Shown one piece after another: positions 11,301 through 26,300 of a stretch of 64,000 nucleotides of DNA; position 1 is the stretch's first letter; the number at the start of each line of letters is the position of its first letter. Below the pieces are notes generated by a model, which did no database searches, was not told where the DNA came from, and saw only the letters and a program-made list of their open reading frames with translations. The translations under genes and the position numbers were made by a program. This DNA comes from Strongylocentrotus purpuratus (taxonomy: Eukaryota > Echinodermata > Echinoidea > Camarodonta > Strongylocentrotidae), in NCBI RefSeq assembly GCF_000002235.5, contig NW_022145607.1, positions 32,232,660-32,296,659 of the forward strand, in the 5' to 3' direction.

Positions 11301-14300
11301 TGGAAGTTCTTTTCAGGATATTCAGTTGTTGGAAATAGCAGAGGAACTCCTCGTAGATAAGCTGATCCCATTTAGTCTTCGATTAGGTCTGACCTATGCA
11401 AAGATCTGCAGTATTCGAGAGGACAGCAACAATCATTCTGTAGATGTTCGCTACAACGTCATGGTGCAGTGGAAAAAGGAACAAACAGCTCAGATTGACC
11501 AGGTCGAAACTCTCGCCAGGATTCTGGAGGCCTGCCACGAGACAAGAAAAGCATACAAGATCCGTAAGTTTTCAGTAGATTCATGTTGTTCCAATGACTT
11601 TTTTTCTTTTTCAGAAGGGCAACGTCAATGTTATGTATTGGCGCATCTGCGCATGCGCAAAATCAGACAGTAACTTGATTAAACTACTTGAACACACACT
11701 CAGAATACCGGTCTCGTTTCATCTCCGTCTTGGCCTACTTTTAGTAAGATGTTATACTAAAGAGTAGGCAGTCTCATTAACTAGTTCATATATAACAACT
11801 GGCGACGAGGATTGTGGATTTCTTCCGTAGAAAGGGCAACTTTTGGAGCTCTCAGTGAGTTTCATCCGGAGGCGGTCGGGAGGAGTGGAGTCACTACAAC
11901 GAACGCATGCATCACTACTTTGCTGCGAATGACATAGTAAGTGCCGAGAAGAAACTTTCGATATTTTTGAGTGTGTGTGGTGCTCCGATGTATAAACTAT
12001 TGAATAGTTTGACATCTCCAAAGAAACCGGGAGATTGTACGTTTGATGAACTAATTAAGCTGATCTCGGATCACAAGGATCCCAAATCATCTTTTATTGT
12101 TCAACGGTTCAAGTTCAATAGTAGAGTGCGACAACAAGGAGAGTCGGTATCTGAATATGTGGCAGAGCTACGCCATATTGCCGAACATTGCAAATACGAG
12201 AGCACGCTGAAGGACATGCTAAGAGACCGTTTGGTTTGCGGTGTCAACGATGATCGCATCCAGCGACGTTTACTGGCCGAAGCAGACCTACCGTTCGAAA
12301 AAGCGTGGCAGCTCGCTACCGCCGTGGAACTGGCGGATAAGAATACGGCAGATTTGCGAGCGGCAGCCCCAAGCATCATAAACAAAGTTTGGAAAACCCC
12401 TGGCCGTTCAAACAAGGACACTTTCCCAGACAACCGGTCGCCTCACCAGAGATTATGCGATAGGTGTGGTCGAGCCACCAACCACCGAGCGTCCGACTTG
12501 TCCGGCTAAAGGCATGACATGTTATGGTTGCGGAAAAGTAGGACACCTTTCCCGAGCCTGTCACTCAAAACCAATCGACAAACAAAGAGAAGAACGATCT
12601 CAACAGCAGTTTCGCCGAGAACAGCCATATCGTCCACAAAAACAAAGAGCGTATAAGCTGGATGAGGGTGAAAGTGATGAAGAGCACACAGTGCAACACA
12701 TTGGATCACTATTTTACGGAAATAGTGAGGGAAACAAATCGCCGCCATTAGAGCTTAGTCTCAACATCGCAGACACCAATGTGCGGTTCCAGCTGGAAAC
12801 AGGAGCGTCAGTATCACTTATGAGTGAACACGAATTCAATGCTACTTGGACGCCAACAAACAGACCCAAAATCCAGAACTCAAAAACAATCCTACAGACA
12901 TACACCAAGCAGAAAATAGAACTTAAAGGAGAATGCCACGTCAATGCAGTGTATGGCGATCAAAAGGCACAACCCAGCAAACACAAAACGTTTTTAGGAC
13001 GTTTACAGAACGTTCTCATCAGGTTCCGTACGTCTTCGTCCTTTTCAGAACGTTGGCAGAACGTTTTTATCAGGTACAGTACGTCTTCGTCCTTATTAAA
13101 CGTTTAGAAAACGTTTATATAACGTCTAAGTTGGGACCTTACATTTGCTGCAGAACTAGGTCTTTTGAAGACGTCCAGAAAACGTTTTTTGGACGTTACA
13201 AATTAAACGTCCTTGGGTAGGTCCTGTAAAACGTTAACAGAACGTTTTATTCAGACGTATTTTGTTGAATTGATTTTTTATGTCCAAATCGAGGAACGTC
13301 AAACCATATATTGTAGTAGGTCCATGGTCAAACTGATGCACATATGCTACTGTGGCGTAGCGATGGGGGGGGGGGGCACATGTCCCTGTGGCGTAGCGAT
13401 GTAGGAGGGGGCACGTGCCCCCAATAATTTTGAATGAAATAAAATAAAACATAAAGTGACATCATTAGAAGATTTTTAAAAAATACTTAAGGAGTGCATC
13501 CCTCAAATAATGTGTGTCCCTTCCCCACCCCCCCCCCCCACCGCCCAATCAGTCCGACCGCGCTATAGCGCTACGCTATGCTCCATTCAACCACGTGTAT
13601 AAAAAGTGCGTACGTACATGGTGGGGAGAGGGTCAATCGTACCCCGCCGGCGCGGCGTGGTCGCTCGCGATAGCTAGCTAGCTCCATCCGGCCAGAGATC
13701 TTGTTACCCATATTGCCGCGTTTTATGAACTGACGAATTGACTGCATGCATGCTGACTTCGAGATTTCAAATAATCTGCGTCATCTGTTAGACTGCGACA
13801 ATGAGCATGATGAGGTAAGCGTTATTTTAACATTTTGATATCTGGAAGGAATTTAAGCTTTGTTTGAGTGATTTTGAGGCATGTAAAATGAAATAAAATA
13901 TTGATTATTTGCATTAATTTAAGAATAAGAGCAGCTAGATCTCGTCTCATGTCGCATGTGCAGCAGGCACGCGGCCGTTGACATTGTCATTGCATTGACT
14001 GGTAATTGGGTATAGACCTGTGCATGCATGGCTCAGAACCGTATCCCTGTTTAACACTGGGAAATTGTGAAATTATCCAAAACGGTGACACCTAGACATA
14101 AATTTGAATTTTTATATTACAATTAGGGGAACTGTCACACCATACATGGCTGGGAGCATATGCTGCTCTGTACTGTAGTGCATGGGACTGGGACAGGACA
14201 AAAAAAGTTTGTCATTGATAGTACTAGTATAGGGTCTAGGCTAGATTAGATTCTAGATCTAGAGGTCTACTCATTTATTCACACAAAATTCTGATCTTCA

Positions 14301-17300
14301 ATTCAGCAAAATCATAACTGGGCCTAAAAATGATACATACTAACATAGACCTAGATCTACATGTATAACCCCCATACAAATGGCAGTTACTAAAGTCAGC
14401 ATAGGTCCTACTTTTTTTTTCTCTCTCTTTGTCTCTCTGAGTGATCTCTCTCTTTCTATCCATTCTTTTAATCTCATACTTCAATTCTAAGAAACAAACT
14501 CTGCTTTGTGCTCTTTATGCAGTTTAGTGCAATATATAGGTTTGCTCCCACACAGATTATTTTCCTCTCCCAGTTTAAAAACTCTTGCTGGTAGATAATA
14601 TATTTGCTAGGGCTTTGACCGTCAACAACACTGGACACAGTGTTTGGGATTATATTGTCTGCCAGAGAGTTCCGTGTCCCTTCCCCTTTGTCTACTCCCT
14701 TTAATAGGACCCTTTTTTCTTTAGTGGTGTTTGCAGGTAGAATGTGTCCCTTCAGCCTCAGAATGTGGCTACTGTTAATCTCTGTACTTGGGAGAAGTAT
14801 AGTTTAAAGTGGTTGTACTAAGAAAAGTCGAGCAATATGCTTTTCTATCTTTCAAAGTCTCCTAAGGCCTTGGTGATGGTGCTGTACGTACCACCGAGTC
14901 TAATAATATTAATACTTCTACAGTATGTTGTGATATTATTTAGGTTAGGTCATTTATCAAAGCTTGGTGTATTGTGTATTAGTTTACAGTCATGTTTTAG
15001 TTATTATTGAAGTAGTATAGCAAACTTATGTTTTAGAGTTCTAATTTCTGTCGTTGTCATTCCTAATTTAGGCAAAGACAAGGAGAGCATACATGTATGT
15101 TAACATTATTGTATGTGACGTCTATAATATGATGCAATAATTGAAATGCATACAATCAGTGATGTCGAACCTGTGTCTGCAAGGGTTTCAAATATTATAA
15201 CGCTGTAAGTACGGATAATACCTTTAAGGCCATGTTGTAGAGACTATAGAGAGCTGGATGGGAGTATTGGGTTTGAGACAAAGGACTAGCATGGTCCTCC
15301 TATCACATGATGTTGGGTAACCAATAAGAGATCTAGTTGGAAGGAAGGGTGATGTGGGTCTGGACAGTTTAATCAAACTTTGACACTTGAAGTTTCCAGC
15401 TCATTCTCTGCCCAGCTGCCATTGCTTCGAACACTGCTCTGTATTCAATCTCCATATTGGACCATGTGCTTAAGTTCTTCAAGTTTCTCTAAGTTTTGAG
15501 AGAGTTTCTATATCAACTTCATTCTTCAAGTTTCTCTGAGTTTTGAGAGAGTTTGCTTTTTGTATTTGATTGGGCATTTCATCCAAATTCAACCTTAAAG
15601 TTGGTGATCATCCCAGATCCTGATTTTTTTATATTCAAGCAAGTGTTGGTTCTAATATTACTAGGTAAGAACACCATCTTTTTGCTGTCTGCTTTCATCA
15701 TTCTGTTGTATGAAGTGTGTGTATAATCATGATGATATCTATATTTGCTTGTATGACTATGAGTGTAGTTTAAGACTGTAGCATACATTTTATAACTTTT
15801 TAATGCAGTTGTATGTTATAAAAGATTGATTATTTCTGCTGATCAAACAATTCAGTTAAATGAGAAAAGAGATCACATGTAAAATTATTTTGCAGTTAGT
15901 ATACTGCATAGCATGCGAGCCCTATATAGCCCATGCTGAAAGATAATTGGCTTTTATTCAGGGCGATGGCTAATTACTCGTGCTAGAGGTCATTGAACGT
16001 TCACTAAATTTGGAGTTCCCTGAGTCTATATTTAAGCTAACTCCGGGAATCTCCGATGCCGAAGGCGTCGGAGCTTCGGGTTCGTGCATCAGAAAACATT
16101 CTAACAGCGGGTTGGGCGACATTATCTCAAAATATGCAAAGGGAGTAATTACAATTTTGACTTACTAGGTTGCTCGACTTCTCTGGGCATCTATCTATCA
16201 ACTTGAAATTATAATTTGAAGAAGTCTTTGATGGGAAAAGGGGGCGATTCTTCCATGTTGTTTCGTCGATTCAACCGGCGAAGAGAAAGTACGCACTACC
16301 CGCGCATGCGTACTTAGTGCATACTTTCTCTATTGAATAAAATATAACAAAAGTACAATTATGATTTGTAACGGTCTTTCACCATTTGTTGACGATCTTG
16401 CAGATTTTGACTTATTTGAATCCAATAATTGTAGTAGCAGAAGAACATGACATGCACACAAGACCGACTAGGAAAAACCTAGAGGGCGCAGAGGTTTGAT
16501 CACTAAAATTCTTCTCATTGGCAGAAAATAGACCCTAAAATGTGGGATCCAACTCAAGTCAAAGAACTTTTGATAGAGATTAACATATCAGATGTTCACA
16601 AATGCCGCTTCTAACAACTACAAAATATAAACAAAAAATATATCTTTTTAAATACAGATTTTTACAGAGTGAACATTAGAATGTAGATAGATAGAGTACG
16701 ATGTTTATGTCAATTTTGCGTTGGTTTGATCCCCATAGCTACAGCCATCTCAAATTGAGAAGGAAAACTGAACAGTGACATCATTTTCAAGCCAAGAATA
16801 GAGTCAGTGCGAGCTGTCCGAGCAAATGTGTCAATTCAATGGCTGAGGTGCCTACTGCTAATGACAACTTACTCAATGACTGACGTCATCAAAACATTGG
16901 CCTTTTTAAGCGCAAATAGCCCTTGTTTTCGATTCTTGTGATTAGGTTTTGTTTCATCGTTGTAATCATTAGATATCGTGTTGGTATGGGAAAGTAAAAA
17001 AAGTATTAATCTTAATCTGTTAGCCCCTAGCTCTCTGCAGTGTATCTAGTAATGCATTATTCTCATATTTTGTGTTTTTCAATGAAATTCTTTAACATTT
17101 GATATGGAAAATGCGCTATATAAATGCATTATTATTTTCATTGCATTTTGTAAATAAGGTTCACCTTATACACAATAATCATTCACTCGGAGACTTTACG
17201 GAAATAAAGACAAATTCAATGAAGTAAGTCACACACCGTCCTACTTTATCTGGTTTGAAAGACCCCCAAAGTTATACTAAAATGAGGCTAGCAACCTGTC

Positions 17301-20300
17301 TAGTGTTTTTCACAGAAACTTTCAAAAAACCACTTCAGGGCAAAAAATAGTTGCGTATAAGTGTTTCACCTCATATTCGCGTGCATTTTTTTTTGCTAGA
17401 TAACATTTTGGAAGCCACATTTTACATGGGTCCAAAGTCCAAACACTAAGAGAATCCATGTATTTTGTGTAATTTTTTTCTATCCATTTTCAGATCAATT
17501 GCGAAAATGTGTGCATCATGGTCAGGGAAGAATGATTACAATAGAAGATGGATGAGGGCTCACCGTGCATTGAGAACAAATACACCCAATGATTTAACTA
17601 GCAGTAGTGAGAGTGACATAGAAGCTCAAGTTGTAGAAGATGGGGCCGAAGATCTTTGTTTTGAACCAGATGGGGAAATAGCACTTAACAATCCAATTCA
17701 AGTTAACAATGATGATGATTTCAGTGATGTTGATGTTAGTGCTGATACAATATCTTCTGAATCAGAGAATGTAGATCCTCTCTTATTTACTGATTCAGAG
17801 AACGAACATGATTCAGATCACTCGGGTGTAGAGTCACACATGAATGTACGAGATGAGTTGGCAAAATGGGTGAATGACTACCAAGTAAAACATAACGCAG
17901 TTGATGATCTCCTAAAAATCTTGCAGAGACACGGACACCAAGATTTACCAGCCACAGCTCGTACATTAGTCCAAACTCCTAAAACTGTAGAGACAGACAT
18001 TGCGTCAGGAATGGAATATGTATACCTGGGAGTTAGTAGACAAGTATCCAAAGCGTACAAGACATGTAAAGCAAACATTAAGGATGCTGACTCTATCCAT
18101 CTTGCCATGAATATTGACGGAATTCCTCTCCACAAGGACACATCAAATAGTTTGTGGCCAATACTCTGCTCTATCACAAATGCAACACCTGTACATGTGT
18201 TTCCAGTGGCATCGACATATGGCCCTTCAAAACCTGAAAATCTTAATTTTCTTCAGGATACAGTTAGAGACTTGGGTGAAATTTTGACAAATGGTCTCTC
18301 TGTGGATGGGAAAGTTATCGAAGTGTACCTCATGTGCATTGTTTGTGATGCTCCTGCGAAAGCTATGGTGAAGGGTACCAAGCAGTATTCTGGTTACCAT
18401 GGGTGTGACAAGTGTAACCAGAGGGGAGAATGGAAAGGCAGGATGACTTACCCCAGGATGAATAATTTGCAGAAGAGAACCGATGACTCTTTTCGGGCCA
18501 AACAAGATCCAGAACACCACAAAATGGATACGCCATTCTGTGAACTACCAATTGATATGGTCAAATGCTTTCCACTGGACTACATGCATCAATCATGCCT
18601 CGGCGTAATGAAGAAATTAATCCTCATTTGGATTCGAGGAAAAGGAAGATTACGGAACTACAAATTAGGTGCTGTGCAAGTACAAAGCATTAGTGAGAAA
18701 CTTCTGGAGCTAAGGGATTGTATCACCAGTGATTTTCAACGAAAGCCTCGCCCTCTTTCCGAAATTGATAGATGGAAAGCAACAGAGCTACGTCAGTTTC
18801 TCCTATACACAGGAAAAATTTGCCTAAAAGGAGTATTGCCAGCAGCGTCGTACAATCTTTTCTTGGCTCTAAGTGTTGCTACTTGCATTTTAGTCAACCG
18901 GAAACTCTCTGAAGAGTACCACGCATTTGCAGAAGATCTACTGATTTACTTCAATGACCAGGGATGTGCCTTGTATGGTCAGGAGTTTCTTGTGTACAAT
19001 GTCCACAGTATGGTACACTTGGCAGATGAAGCACGTGAATTCGGAGACTTGAACACTTGTGCTGCATTCCCTTTTGAGAATTACCTTCAGTACATGAAAA
19101 AACTAGTGAGATCTGGCAAACGGCCTATTGTCCAAATTGTCAAAAGACTATGTGAGGTTGAACAATTTCAAAGTGCTCCAACACAACCAAAAGCTCCAGT
19201 TGTATCTACGAAGAAACCCAATAATTGCTATATTCTTAGTGAATCTTCATGTTGTGAGGTACAAGAGGAAACCAACGAAACTAACGAAGATGATGATCAA
19301 CTCTTCCTTTGTAGGATCTACACTAACAGTGAAAATGTATTCACTTCACCTTGTAATTCTAAGATAATTGGTGTACACAAAGTCAGCAAACGCAACACCA
19401 GAATGCAGATGGTCCCACATCGATCCCTGAAGAAGAAAGCATTGAAGTTTGAAGTTGAAAGAAATACATTCATCTTCATTGCATTGTTGCATTGCTGATC
19501 AAATAAATGGTAAATTTGTACACAAGGAAATGTACAGTCAATTTTGCTTAGGTGGACCTTTTTGGGACCAAGAAAATTTGTTTAACTTAAACGATGTACA
19601 GGGTATATTCTGTGCATCCATGGAGAAAAATTGGGGATTTTGATTTTGTTTGACTTACAGTAATTCGATTTTTTTTCGAATTCGAATTTGACGAAGATGA
19701 CTGTAAACACGGTATATGTTCTCTCAAGATAACAACAAACCTCATACTTGCATAATTATAGCTGGGTTATCTTGACTATTGCATTCCTCCATATCTGAGT
19801 TAATGCATTTGAGGAGGCGCGATAGCTCAGTCGGTAAAGCAGTGGTTTGTGACCCGGGTTCGAATCCAAGTCGATGCGCTAGTGTCCTTAAAGGCATTAA
19901 TCCTCATTACCTGGTCCCTCGGAGAGGACCTAAAGCCATCGGCCGTCTGGTTGCTTACTTACAAGCATTTTATGCTTCCTTGGCAGTCAGGTAAAATCAC
20001 CATCACCATAGTGATCTGCAGTCTTGCAGAGCAGATAACGATATAACAGTGCATGAACATTTATCCAAAATGTAACTTCCACCTATCAATGCAGACTAAA
20101 TCAAGAAATATTGTTTGTTCCTTAATGGTCATTTACTCTGCAGATGGGTGATTATGCAGTCGTGGTTTTTACAGATGAAGAAGCAGTCGCTTTGGTGTCT
20201 GCATCATGGATCGTACAGGAAGAAGGCGTAAGTCCATCAAAAGATTTGCCTCTATTTTTTTTGCATGATCTATTCCAGAGGACATTTTTGAAACACTGAT

Positions 20301-23300
20301 GTCATTCAGGAAGAAACAAAGAAGCAATATCTGTGGATGTTATTCACAATTTTAAATACTATATTGCTAAAGAGTAGCATTTTATAATCATTAGAAAATA
20401 AATAATGGATATTATCATATTTTGTTTCTACAGCCACTCTCGAAAAAATCTTGCACAAATTATTATTCTTTTTAATCTAGGAGAAGTTCAGCTACTGGCC
20501 CAGACACAAACAATCGGCGAAGGCCAAGAGGCATGAAATTCCTGACAAGCACACTTGGGGCCGACATAGCATTAGAGTGTTGAAAGTGACTGGTAAGCTT
20601 TATATACCAATAGACAGTTGTTAACTGGTGGTGGAGGGACAAGCACGGAATGTTCCAGTCCAGATGGATTTTAAATGCTATTGAGGGAAGAGTACCGGTA
20701 ACTTATTTTCTTCACGAAATAGCAATCCATGATTTTCCCAACAGCAAAGCTACGGAAAAGTTCTGTTTTAATTGACATGTAACAGTTACAGTGCCATGTA
20801 ATATAAAAAAAAATATTACATGACAGCTCATGTACTAAATTTAACAAGTCAGAAGATAACATCTATTATCACCTGACTTAGTAAATACAGTACATGAGCT
20901 GCCATGTAATATCCATTTTGGATATAACATTACATGGCAATCATATGATTAAAACAGTTAACTTTTCTTCTGGAAAAATCATGGAATGTTCCCCTCAGGA
21001 TTTAAAATGCTATTTCGTGAAGAAAATAAGTCCCCCGACTACCGTCTAATGACTTATTTACTCTTCCCTCAAAAGCATTTAAAATCCCTCGGGAGTGGAA
21101 TATTCCATGCTTCTCCCTCCACCACCAGTTAGCAAATGTATATCATCCCACCCCTTATTACAACATGTAAGGTTTTTCATGAGATTTGTTACAAAACTTT
21201 GATTTTTAGGCAATTGAAATAGCTCCCAAACCACATTTTTTGTATGCATATTGTTTTTATATATCTTGTTCTCAATTTCGTCCCTTAATTTTATTTTTTT
21301 TAGTTCAGATGATACATTATTTAAAGAAATAAATTTCCAATAGCGTAGATTAAAATAAGTTAAAGATTGATTTGTTTTATTTTTACTACAGGCAATTATG
21401 TGAAAGCGCAAAACATCGCCAGGAAGGCAGAGGACACGTCGAACCTGGAATCGGAAGATGATGCTGTGCAGAAACGGATTAGACGTCTTCCCCAGAGATT
21501 AAGAAAATCTGCATCAAGTGATTCAGGAAGTGACGCTGGTAAATATTTGTCTCTTGATGGTTAGTAGTGCTTGGCTTGGCCAGAGACGTATCTTATTTCT
21601 CGTTCTCACTAAAGAGTCTGCTTTTCTGCTTATCCCTCAGATAGGAGAGAAACATCCATTTTGCAGCTTCTAATCATAATTTATTGCAAATCCTTTATAA
21701 TTTACACCTACTATCACAGATAAATAAGAGTGCATTCTTCCTCTTCAAAATCCAACAGGTGATGAAAACCTAAGATAATTTATTTGGGATAGCTAGACCT
21801 GCTTTGTGTCCCAGCCATGCAAAATGATGATTGACAGATGTGGCACCATTCCGGCAAAACTGAAAATTAATTTGTTATCTAGGCATAAATTTCGGACAAG
21901 AAGTTTGCATTGTCCAAAAGCCTGTTCAGGTTTTGAGATTTCTTGTCGTGTCTCAATATTCCTTTTAACATCTGCAATGTGTCTCTGTCTTTCAGATCTT
22001 GAATCGGACCCAGAAGAAGTACATGTACGCGGAGAAACGACCAAGGCTGTGGCAGCGTAGATACCAATGCCGAAACTGAATGCGAAGTCCAAGTCCACAT
22101 CGCATTTTTCAGTTGCATCCACCAGCCAGGCATCCACCAGCTCCGGCAATCAAGGCAGCAAGCCATCCACCAGCTTCACCTTGCCCTTGTCATCCTCGTC
22201 CCCGTCCCAATCCACAACTCCAGCAAGGGCTCGGGCTTCGGAAAGTAAGTTTTTTCAGATAACATTTCTCAAAAGAAAGTTTCTGAGGGTTTTTTTAATC
22301 ATAAGAAGATATACCGTAGAGCGTATAAACTACAAACAACGTTTGCTGTTTTTACTAAGTTGCCACACTAAACTACTGTTAGATTGGATGAGAGAGACAA
22401 ATTATTTCAGCATACATGTAATTTATTTTATCAACAAGACATGGGTATAGTTTTTTACAGAAGAGGTGCTTTTAAATCCTAACAGTATGTGATGCTTTGT
22501 TTGAAGCGCTGCACAGGTGTCGTCTTTGAAGCTGGGTGATATATTCCCGAAGTGACAAAATAGGACAGCTTTCAAACAAATCTCGCCCAAATATCCTATT
22601 CATTTGCTGTCAAAGTTTTTAATGACTTAAACTGTTATTATAATGCATTTTTGTGTCTGTTTTGTTTTTTCTCAGGCAATTTTCAAGTGCAGGTACTGTG
22701 TACGCTGCAGAGGCTGGAGGAAGGGGTACAGCAGCTAACGCAGTTGATACAAAAACTGTTTTTGTCAAAATCGGGAGTGGCTGTTGATGTGGAAGACCTG
22801 AGGGAGCCATTTACACAACCAGTGGACACCGAGGATGAGTTTGAGGCTCTTGCATCAAAGCTCGTTGACGTGGAGTTTAGGAAGAAGATGGTAAGTTTAG
22901 AAAAATTTGAATTGTAGTGTTAAACATTATTTGATCATCCATTAACCCCATCTTAACTGGGAGGGGGGTCGATCCCCGTCGACTTTTCGCACGTTAATTC
23001 TGCAACGCACACAGATATTGCTGCTCCACTTCAACAGATCGTTAAAACATGAACGCGTCGCTAATACTTCAATGAATCTCCATACAAAATTTTGCATTAA
23101 TCCGACGATTGGTCTTGGGGGTAAGGTCAAATTGACTCCCCCCCCCCCCCCCCCCCAGGTTAAAGTGCAGGTTTGTTTTCCACAAGTACAGTTATTGTTC
23201 AAAGCCAAATAAAATAAAATAAAAGTAACATAAATAATTTTTCCAACTGAATTGTCTTCAAGTGTGTTTGTTACCAGACCTGCCAGAGGGACTATTACAT

Positions 23301-26300
23301 TGATATCCAAAAGACAATATCGCTTGCATTCCTTGAGTGCGAGTTATGTTTAAATCTATAAATCCAGCAAATATCAAGCCCATTAGATAAGGTATTTTGA
23401 TCAAGGCTTGTGTAAATCTTTAACAAAAATAAGATGTTACTGCATCATTGCGAGGTTTTAGCAGAAGAGACTTTCAGCGTACTGTATGTAAATGAGAGGT
23501 CTAACTTCCATTTATGGGAGAATCTGCAACAATGTAACTAGCAAAAGTACTTTTTATTTTCAGATTCGCTACCTGAGCTTAGTTGGCGGAGGTGATGTAA
23601 ATCAAACGGTAAGGAGAGTTTTGAAGAAACTTGGCACAAACTCTCTCTGGTCGCATTTCAATGTACTGGGCAGGAAGGGCAAGCGTGGAATGAAGACGAC
23701 CGCATTCTTTCCCGTTATCGTTAGTAAGTATTGAGATTTAAAGTGATCAATTAGTGTGATTATCTAAATTCAATTTCTCTTCAATATGTTTATAAATCAT
23801 TGAAGTTATATGCCCATTAATTGGCACGATTAATTTTGTTATTTAAAATCAAATTTACAATGTCCTCTTCAATCAAAATGAGGGCTGGTGGATAAGTAAT
23901 TTTGCAATCAAATTTGGCATTTTAGACTGGTAAGCATACTGCATCATTCCAGTTGAATCATCTTGAAATACAACTTTGTCATTGAATGTAGAATTTCATT
24001 GAAAATCACAAAATTTGATAATAAATGATTCACTTGAGAGCTATGGGCTAACAGATTAAGATTTTTATACCAACACGATATCTTAGTACAATAAAACAAA
24101 ACACCATCACAAGAATCGAAAACGAACGCTCTTTGTGCTAAAAAAACACAAATGTTTTGATGGTTTCGCATCTTGTGCAAGTTATCATTAGCAGACGATA
24201 TCTGAAAAATAGAAATATGACCTGAATCTAATTTCATATCAATGAAATACGGTGTGTTATATGATTGACAACATCATCCCATTTTGTGCTGTCAAACGTG
24301 GCATTTTTGTATCGGTATAAGGCATCAAGTGAGAACTCTGGTAAACACTCATTAACATAATTATGTTCCTCTGGGTTTGTGCCTTTGCCTTTCAGGGGCA
24401 TGCATCAAGAATCACGTCGGTGCCAAGGAGAGTGAAATTGAGGAGGTTGTTGGCGATTACCTCAAGCGAACCCCCTTTCTTCCAGGAGGAAGTAAATACA
24501 TGTACAAGGTAAATCCCCCAACGAGACAAGACGCTGTCATCGAGGAAGCTGTCATCGAGGAAGCTGTCGTTGTGCAAGCTTTGGATGATGGAGAGGATTC
24601 TGCCATGGAGAATTGAGTGGTGTTTTCTTCATCATTTGTGACCTTACAAAACGACCATTAAAGGTAAAGACCAGTTTCGGAAACGCCCCCCTCTCAAAAA
24701 ATGAAATTGAAGCTCTTATTACCAATCATGTGAAAGAATATGTTTTGACTATAATACCTGATCATACAAATTTTGCCGAGAAACCGCCTACTAATTGATA
24801 TATTTTGTAAATTATTATATCTATTTGGGCCGGATAGATATAACGCACGTGTCGGGCACGTGTCGCGTAGTCCCATATACATTGTTAGTCATAATGGTGG
24901 AATAATCATTTTTTTACCCCAATTTATTGAATGATTTTGACAATGATTTATTATTAATAGATCTAGATAATAGTATACATTCTCAGATTTTATTGAATGA
25001 CAATTGGTGAGTGTTTGTTTTGCGTGACTGCTAAAGCATGTGTGTGCGCTACTATACTAATCAACTAGGGGACCTACGTCCTTAAGTCATAACTGACAGT
25101 AATGGGGATTAATACCTCATAAAAGGGCATGAATATAGCACATCGACACGGTTTTGATCCTGGGGGCTCACAGTAACGAGGCCATTGCTTAGCCAATGAA
25201 TCATGAATGTACGCAGCAGGCGCTAGGGTACGTCGACGCCCCCACAAAAACAAAAAAACAAAGAAAATGCAATAAATTTTCAATAATTCATTGCATTTTG
25301 CCCCAACCCCCAACATAAAAAAATCCTCTATGTGGGCATGCCTTGAACCATAATGCATGGCCCTACAGAGGAATTTTTCCTGTTGGGGACTGGGGGAAAC
25401 TGCAATGAATTATTGATAATTAAATGCATTTTCTTTGTTTTTGTGGGGGCGTCCGCTGCGTACAGTCATGATTCATTGGCTAAGCAATGGCCTCATTACT
25501 ATGAGCCCCCAGGATCAAAACCGTGTCGATGTGCTATATTAGTGCCCTTTTATGAGGCATTAAACCCCATTACTGTCAGTTATGACTTAAGGACGTAGGT
25601 CCCCTAGTTGATTAGTATAGTAGCGCACACACATGCTTTAGCAGTCACGCAAAACAAACACTCACCAATTGTCATTCAATAAAATCTGAGAATGTATACT
25701 ATTATCTAGATCTATTAGGAATAAATCATTGTCAAAATCATTCAATAAATTGGGGTAAAAATAATTATTTCACCATTATGACCAACAGTGTACATCTTTC
25801 TGTGTACAGTGCTTGAAACTTTACCCAGACTTGGCCAAATTTCTTATCATTTTGATGATTCCAGAACCTTGCAGTACACACCAATACTTATGATCAAACT
25901 TTTCTGATCGATTCCACAACGTTTCTTTCACAATGCAATCGCATGACCATAACTGGTCTTTATCTTTCTTGGGAAATTATTATGCTGATTTTTAAATCGC
26001 ATGACAATAGAATTTATTACCTTTAAAATGGTACATAATTGTTCATATTTATGCAAGGCAAACCCTCTGAAAATAAGTGCCTAATGTTTTGAAAATGGTT
26101 TTAGCAGTTTAAAAAGAAGGGAGAAATGGGCCACTTCGAATATCAGCGTCCATTCACGCGCTGTAATCCTAAATCTTTATTTGATGAAAAAACATTAGCA
26201 CGCTTTCTCAAGATAGTCTCATTCAGGAAATACAAAAATCCTGAACTCTTTTTTGTACCAAATTTGACTATTTGTAGCTTATAACTGAGAAACTTTATCA

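Noticed and set aside
13207-13452. CRISPR-like regular repeats in the AACGTT arrays and other tandem repeats
   Set aside because: Spacing is irregular, there are no unique spacers and the sequence is eukaryotic, so CRISPR does not apply.
17878-18551. Minus-strand frames opposite the transposase
   Set aside because: Shadows of the plus-strand coding sequence, without their own signals.
19815-19890. tRNA gene
   Set aside because: A and B boxes are present, but the sequence does not fold into an acceptor stem and continues into a SINE body found again at the window end.
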